Of a stretch of DNA of 64,000 bases, positions 60,448-64,000 are shown piece after piece (the first letter of the stretch is position 1; every line of letters begins with the position of its first letter). Below the pieces are notes generated by a model, which was not told where the DNA came from, made no database searches, and worked only from the letters and a program-made list of their open reading frames with translations. Location: positions 26,207 to 90,206 of the forward strand of contig CAJTPH010000012.1 in assembly GCA_910578215.1 (NCBI GenBank), read 5' to 3'. The translations under genes were made by a program, and so were the position numbers. This stretch comes from an uncultured Acetatifactor sp. Its GTDB lineage: Bacteria > Bacillota > Clostridia > Lachnospirales > Lachnospiraceae.

Positions 60448-61200
60448 ATGATCGGCACGAATTATGAGCTGGCGGCAGCTTTAAAAGACATTGCAGATAA
60501 CTATAAAACGCTTTATGTCATGGGCTGCTTTGGCGCTCCCATGAATGCCGCCAATAAAAAGCGGTACTGTAATAACCATGCCTATAACCGCCGTGGAGAC
60601 CGCACGGAAATGATCCTTGCGGCCTCCGGGGATACGTTTGGATTTGACTGCGTATGTCTGATTAAGGGTGTCCTTTGGGGCTGGTGCGGGGATACCGGGC
60701 AAAACTATGGAGGTGCAAAATATGCGTCCAACGGGGTGCCGGATATAAACGCCGATACCATGATAAAAAAATGCAGGGATGTCTCAACGGATTTCTGCAG
60801 GCTGGAGGTGGGCGAGGCGGTCTGGCTCCCGGGACATATCGGGGTCTACATAGGGAATGGTCTTGCGGTGGAATGTACGCCGTCCTTTAGAAACTGTGTG
60901 CAGATTACCGCGGTACAGAATATGGGCCGTATATCCGGATACAGCGCCCGGAAATGGTCAAAGCACGGCAGGCTTCCGTATATATGCTATATAAACAATG
61001 GGGAGGACACAACGGGAATGCCTTCAGACAGCCCTTTAACCCCTTCGTCTCCCTGTCATGTTGTCAAAAGGGGGGATACTCTTTATGCGATAGCAAAAAA
61101 ATACGATACAACCGTAGACAGGCTCTTGGAAAAGAACAGGGAAAATTACCCGAAAATAAAAGCGGATTATATTGTATCCGGGTGGAAGCTTACATTATAA
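60448..61200 (+). CDS. Endolysin with NlpC/P60-type and LysM domains
   Basis: 250 residues from the ATG at 60448, after AAAGGGGGAG; a longer open frame to 60340 overlaps the holin and is not needed. The peptidase domain has the catalytic Cys in F66-D-C68, and His in W-L-P-G-H130-I-G-V. The C-terminal 48 residues are one LysM domain (VVKRGDTLYAIAKKYDTTVD) that binds peptidoglycan. With holin and XhlA it forms the release module. No signal peptide is present. Confidence 0.88.
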   Translation: MIGTNYELAAALKDIADNYKTLYVMGCFGAPMNAANKKRYCNNHAYNRRGDRTEMILAASGDTFGFDCVCLIKGVLWGWCGDTGQNYGGAKYASNGVPDINADTMIKKCRDVSTDFCRLEVGEAVWLPGHIGVYIGNGLAVECTPSFRNCVQITAVQNMGRISGYSARKWSKHGRLPYICYINNGEDTTGMPSDSPLTPSSPCHVVKRGDTLYAIAKKYDTTVDRLLEKNRENYPKIKADYIVSGWKLTL

Positions 61201-61317
61201 AATAAGAACAGTTGCCCCGGGGAGGATAGAATATTTTTGAAATATTATTTTATCGTCCCTGAGGCATTATTTTTTTGTATGAAGCTGTTCGGTGCTGCTG
61301 TACCGGGCTCGTTTTGT

Positions 61318-61773
61318 TTATTTAAAGGAATTAAAGGCGTCAACAAGCTCCTGAGGAACATTATTGCCAAACAAAACAAATTTTCCATTAATCGAGACAG
61401 CCTTTGTAGTAAATCCATTCATCCCTTCAAGCGAAATTTCCTCTCCGTTTTTCAATTTTATGTATTTTTCGGATTCGGTATCGTATTCGTATATTTCCCC
61501 GACAGAGTCCTTATATTTAAAGCCAGCGATGCCTCCAACCATTTCGGCTGCCATCTGGACGCGCTCTCCAGACAAAACGCCGCTATCCAGTAAATAATTT
61601 TCAATATCTTCCAGAGTTTTTTCGGACTCTTTGTTTGAGGAACTATTGGAAGGTTCTGTTGGCTTCTCTGTTACTGCCGGAGTGTTGATGTTTGACGGTT
61701 CTTTTCCGCCACATGCAGCCATAGTTACGGATAAAGTAATGGCAAATAAAGCTGCTGCTAATTTCTTTTTCAT
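61318..61773 (-). CDS. Predicted lipoprotein of unknown function
   Basis: 151 residues. The signal peptide ends in a lipobox with cysteine (VTMAACGGKEP), so it should be lipid-anchored outside. A Ser/Thr/Glu linker (about residues 28-50) precedes a domain of about 90 residues (SGVLSGERVQMAAEMVGGIA, later ISLEGMNGFTTKAV). I do not recognise it. It faces the lysin gene and marks the end of the tail cluster. Confidence 0.75.
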   Translation of the reverse strand: MKKKLAAALFAITLSVTMAACGGKEPSNINTPAVTEKPTEPSNSSSNKESEKTLEDIENYLLDSGVLSGERVQMAAEMVGGIAGFKYKDSVGEIYEYDTESEKYIKLKNGEEISLEGMNGFTTKAVSINGKFVLFGNNVPQELVDAFNSFK

Positions 61774-62078
61774 AAGTAGGTTCCCTCTTTTCTTTAACTT
61801 TTATTAAAACGCCATAGCGGTTTAATCATTAAGCACTTAAAATTCAAGGTTATGAATATTTTTGTTAAAAAGCTCTTTAAGTTATGTGCTGTAAGGCATT
61901 GCTAAGGAATGCCTTTTTTATTCGTTTGCAAGAATCCTAATTATAATACATTTTCCGCAATTAGTCAAAATATTTTGTGCAGTATTATTTTTCAGGGATA
62001 TGAGGAGTGAACTATCGTATTATCATTATATGAAAGGTATTTGAAAGGGATAAAGGTACTGATATTTTGACAAAAAAA
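61774..62078. other. Intergenic region with a plus-strand terminator
   Basis: It contains GGCATT-GCTAAGG-AATGCC followed by TTTTTT (61894-61917), a good rho-independent terminator oriented rightward. The nearest plus-strand gene ended at 61200, so it may stop read-through from the tail operon or end a small RNA. No other feature was found. Confidence 0.6.
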
Positions 62079-62152
62079 TGGAAGCAAAGGGGCTCGAACC
62101 CTTGGCCTCCCGCTAGTCAGGCGAGCGCTCATCCCAGCTGAGCTATGCTTCC
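62079..62152 (-). tRNA. tRNA-Val (anticodon GAC)
   Basis: Minus strand: acceptor GGAAGCA/TGCTTCC, D stem GCTC/GAGC, anticodon stem CTCGC/GCGGG (one G-T pair), loop CTGACTA, T arm AAGGG-TTCGAGC-CCCTT, discriminator A. CCA is not encoded. Seven T follow. The base after the anticodon is T, where a purine is usual. Confidence 0.88.
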
Positions 62153-62236
62153 ATACGGCTATTATATTGCAGGCAGCGGAAAAAGTCAATATATCCGCTG
62201 CCAAATTACAAAGGATAATCTGTCTGAACCGTTACC

Positions 62237-63154
62237 TTAATCTGAGATTTCCAGTTCAATCAGAATCAGCTCCGGGCGGTTGTTGAAGCGCAGCGGGACA
62301 ACGCTGTTGCCCAGGCCCCGGCTTATAATCATATATGTATTGTTGACGGTAAACAAGCCCGCGTCATATTTGGGGAAAAAGCCCTGATCCGGGGCAATCA
62401 GACCGCCCACAAGGGGAAAGCGGCATTGCCCTCCGTGGGTATGCCCGCTCAATACCAGGTCCATGCCGGAGGACACATAGGTGTCAAAAAGCTCCGGTCT
62501 GTGGCAAAGCAGGATTGTATAAGCATTATCTCCGGCTGTGAGGTTTTCCAGCTTTGCCTTGATCATGGAGGGAATCTCTCCGGGAAGGCCATTATTAACT
62601 GTAAATTTCGGATCAGCCAGACCTATCAGCGTGATATTTTCACCGCCCCGCTCCAGCCTTGCCGCCGCATCTTCAAGGACGGTGACGCCTGCGGTCTCCA
62701 GCCCGGCTTTAAGACTTTCATATTCGCTCCGTGAAATAAGGGCTTCATGATTGCCTGACACGTAATATGTGGGGGCAATTTTTGCGCTTTCTTCCGCGAA
62801 GGCAATCGCCACATCGATATCTGTGCGGTTGGAGTCTACCAAGTCTCCGGTAATCACGATGATATCCGGTCTGCCTTCGGCAATCATCTGCAAAAGCGCT
62901 GCATTACCTTCCCCAAACTCTGCGTTGTGCAGGTCGGAGACATGGGCGATCCGAAACCCGGCAAAGGAGGCGGGAAGCCTGCTGCCGGAGAAGGAAATTT
63001 TAATTTCGTTCGTCATCAGGGCGGTGTTTGCCCATAGGGTCCAGGCGGCTAAAACGGCAAAAATGATCAGAATGATAATCGGTGCAGTACGTCTTTTTGC
63101 CCTGTCAGGTTCCGGCCTTCTTTGCGCGGGGTGCGCTTGAAATAATTGTGGCAT
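62237..63154 (-). CDS. Membrane-anchored metallophosphoesterase (YkuE-like)
   Basis: 305 residues. A basic N terminus and one transmembrane segment (about 25-47) lead to an external metallophosphatase domain with DLHN, GDLVDSN, GNHE, LCHRPE and GHTHGGQ, all the metal ligands. This class includes YkuE and UDP-diacylglucosamine hydrolase relatives and acts outside the membrane. A GGAGG ribosome binding site is present (AAGGAGGATACC). Confidence 0.9.
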   Translation of the reverse strand: MPQLFQAHPAQRRPEPDRAKRRTAPIIILIIFAVLAAWTLWANTALMTNEIKISFSGSRLPASFAGFRIAHVSDLHNAEFGEGNAALLQMIAEGRPDIIVITGDLVDSNRTDIDVAIAFAEESAKIAPTYYVSGNHEALISRSEYESLKAGLETAGVTVLEDAAARLERGGENITLIGLADPKFTVNNGLPGEIPSMIKAKLENLTAGDNAYTILLCHRPELFDTYVSSGMDLVLSGHTHGGQCRFPLVGGLIAPDQGFFPKYDAGLFTVNNTYMIISRGLGNSVVPLRFNNRPELILIELEISD

Positions 63155-63207
63155 AAGGTATCCTCCTTAAACGTGTTTTCCGCTTTCTTCAGAAATTGCC
63201 TGAGCTG

Positions 63208-64000
63208 CTATGATTCAGGCATAAAGTATGCCGCAGCCTCCTCAGCGGACATTGCCTGAAAACGTTCGGCGTCCTCAAGGGTGCTGCTGCTCCAGCGCAT
63301 GATATCAGAGGAGGTCAGATAGGAATTACTTACGCTGCATCCGGGAAACCTTTCGTACCACTGGGGATAGCAGCCGGACATCCATTTCTCCGCAAGCATT
63401 ACGGCGTCCGTCTTTTCGCTCTCGCTGGAGGCTGTGCCGCAAATGCGCACTCCCGGAGGGCTGGCATGGAGGAGGAGCACGCTGCCGTCCTGACATGTGC
63501 CCAGGGAAAGCCATACATGCCCGGACATGCTGCAGATATCTCCCGGTTTCCATTCTGCCGCGTCAGATGCGGGAATCAGCTTACCCCAGCCGTAATCGGC
63601 AAGGGTTTTTGCCACGAGGGTGGACTTCATCACATAGCCGTCATCCTCCGATAGGGAAGCTTCGGTGTGGAACAGGTTGTACAAAAGCCATCCGATATAG
63701 CCGGAGCAGTCCAGGCCGTCATGAATCTTATAACGATGATCGTGATAATCGTAATCGCCGTCCTGTGCGGCGGCAAATTCCGCCCAGCGCCTGCTGCAGC
63801 CGATGGAAAGCGCTTCCGGTCCGGCGCCCGTGTCGGCTTCGTTCCACCCGCCGCCCCACACATACATAGTGCCGCCCACAGGCTCCAGTGCCGTAAAAAT
63901 CAGATTTTCCATTAGGGGAACGCCTGCCTGGGGAAATTCCGGTAAAGGGGAGGGGGCGTGTCCCGGAGCCGCAGATAAAAGCAATGCCGTTAGATGACAG
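63208..64000 (-). CDS. Exported C40 (NlpC/P60-type) peptidase, start beyond the window
   Basis: The frame is open to the window edge. Its first visible residues (LTALLLSAAPGHA) look like the end of a signal peptide, so a secreted protein of at least 260 residues is likely. The catalytic Cys is in GLDCSGYIGWLL, and the His in MSGHVWLSLG, with a later LLHASPPGV. An N-terminal region with TMYVWGGGWNEAD precedes it. Probably a cell-wall hydrolase. Confidence 0.85.
   Translation of the reverse strand, partial: CHLTALLLSAAPGHAPSPLPEFPQAGVPLMENLIFTALEPVGGTMYVWGGGWNEADTGAGPEALSIGCSRRWAEFAAAQDGDYDYHDHRYKIHDGLDCSGYIGWLLYNLFHTEASLSEDDGYVMKSTLVAKTLADYGWGKLIPASDAAEWKPGDICSMSGHVWLSLGTCQDGSVLLLHASPPGVRICGTASSESEKTDAVMLAEKWMSGCYPQWYERFPGCSVSNSYLTSSDIMRWSSSTLEDAERFQAMSAEEAAAYFMPES

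Noticed and set aside
47902..61200. Intact prophage
   Set aside because: No integrase, terminase, portal, capsid, protease or replication gene is present, and no attachment repeats were seen at the edges.
63495..63869. A 124-codon plus-strand frame opposite the C40 peptidase gene
   Set aside because: It is an Arg/Pro/Ser-rich antisense shadow of the peptidase frame, without a ribosome binding site.

Overview
The window looks like a stretch of a Clostridia chromosome, most probably Lachnospiraceae, spanning the replication origin. The placement rests on the gene set and order (gyrA, gyrB, recF, an S4 protein, dnaN, dnaA, oriC, rpmH, rnpA, yidD, yidC, jag, mnmE, mnmG, rsmG, parA, parB), on Lachnospiraceae-type families (DUF3881, DUF4446, DUF3021 beside LytTR), on GGAGG ribosome binding sites and on moderate GC. 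No species can be named from the sequence alone.

Layout. 1-4.5 kb: end of an ABC transporter gene, a LytTR/DUF3021 pair, a Nudix hydrolase, an unknown protein and a cation/proton antiporter. 4.7-14.2 kb, leftward: the replication block gyrA-gyrB-recF-S4-dnaN-dnaA. 14.2-14.7 kb: oriC with a cluster of DnaA boxes. 14.7-22.9 kb, rightward: rpmH-rnpA-yidD-yidC-jag-mnmE-mnmG-rsmG, with a small PC4/YdbC-type protein between mnmE and mnmG. 22.9-26.7 kb: a DegS/DegU-like two-component cassette whose genes are separated by copies of an apparently unnamed structured element. 26.8-30.7 kb: parS sites, parA, parB, DUF4446 and an HD-GYP protein. 30.8-33.6 kb: serS, a broken small ORF, DUF3881 and tRNA-Arg. 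33.7-47.9 kb: accessory genes (YciI, VanZ, a secreted two-repeat protein, a Ser/Thr kinase with a divergent HTH gene, a MutS2-like ATPase, a nucleoside phosphorylase, an alkyltransferase-like protein, an ECF sigma factor with a membrane partner, an SDR dehydrogenase).

47.9-61.2 kb holds the most interesting system: a compact cluster with a CI-like self-cleavable repressor, a Cro-like protein, a scaffold remnant, a complete long non-contractile tail module (terminator, tube protein, two chaperone-type genes, tape measure, distal-tail and hub proteins, fibres), an XhlA-like protein, a holin and an NlpC/P60-LysM lysin. No terminase, portal, protease, major capsid protein, integrase or replication gene is present. 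This is what an F-type (monocin-like) tailocin would look like, not an intact prophage. The right edge carries a lipoprotein, tRNA-Val, a metallophosphoesterase and a truncated C40 peptidase gene.

Repeats stand out: a ~215 bp inverted repeat at 0.26 and 37.5 kb bracketing oriC, a ~95 bp palindromic REP/MITE-like element in three places, the structured element in four full copies and one partial copy, and a two-hairpin leader just before the Shine-Dalgarno of several genes. All family assignments come from reading the translations; no database search was run.
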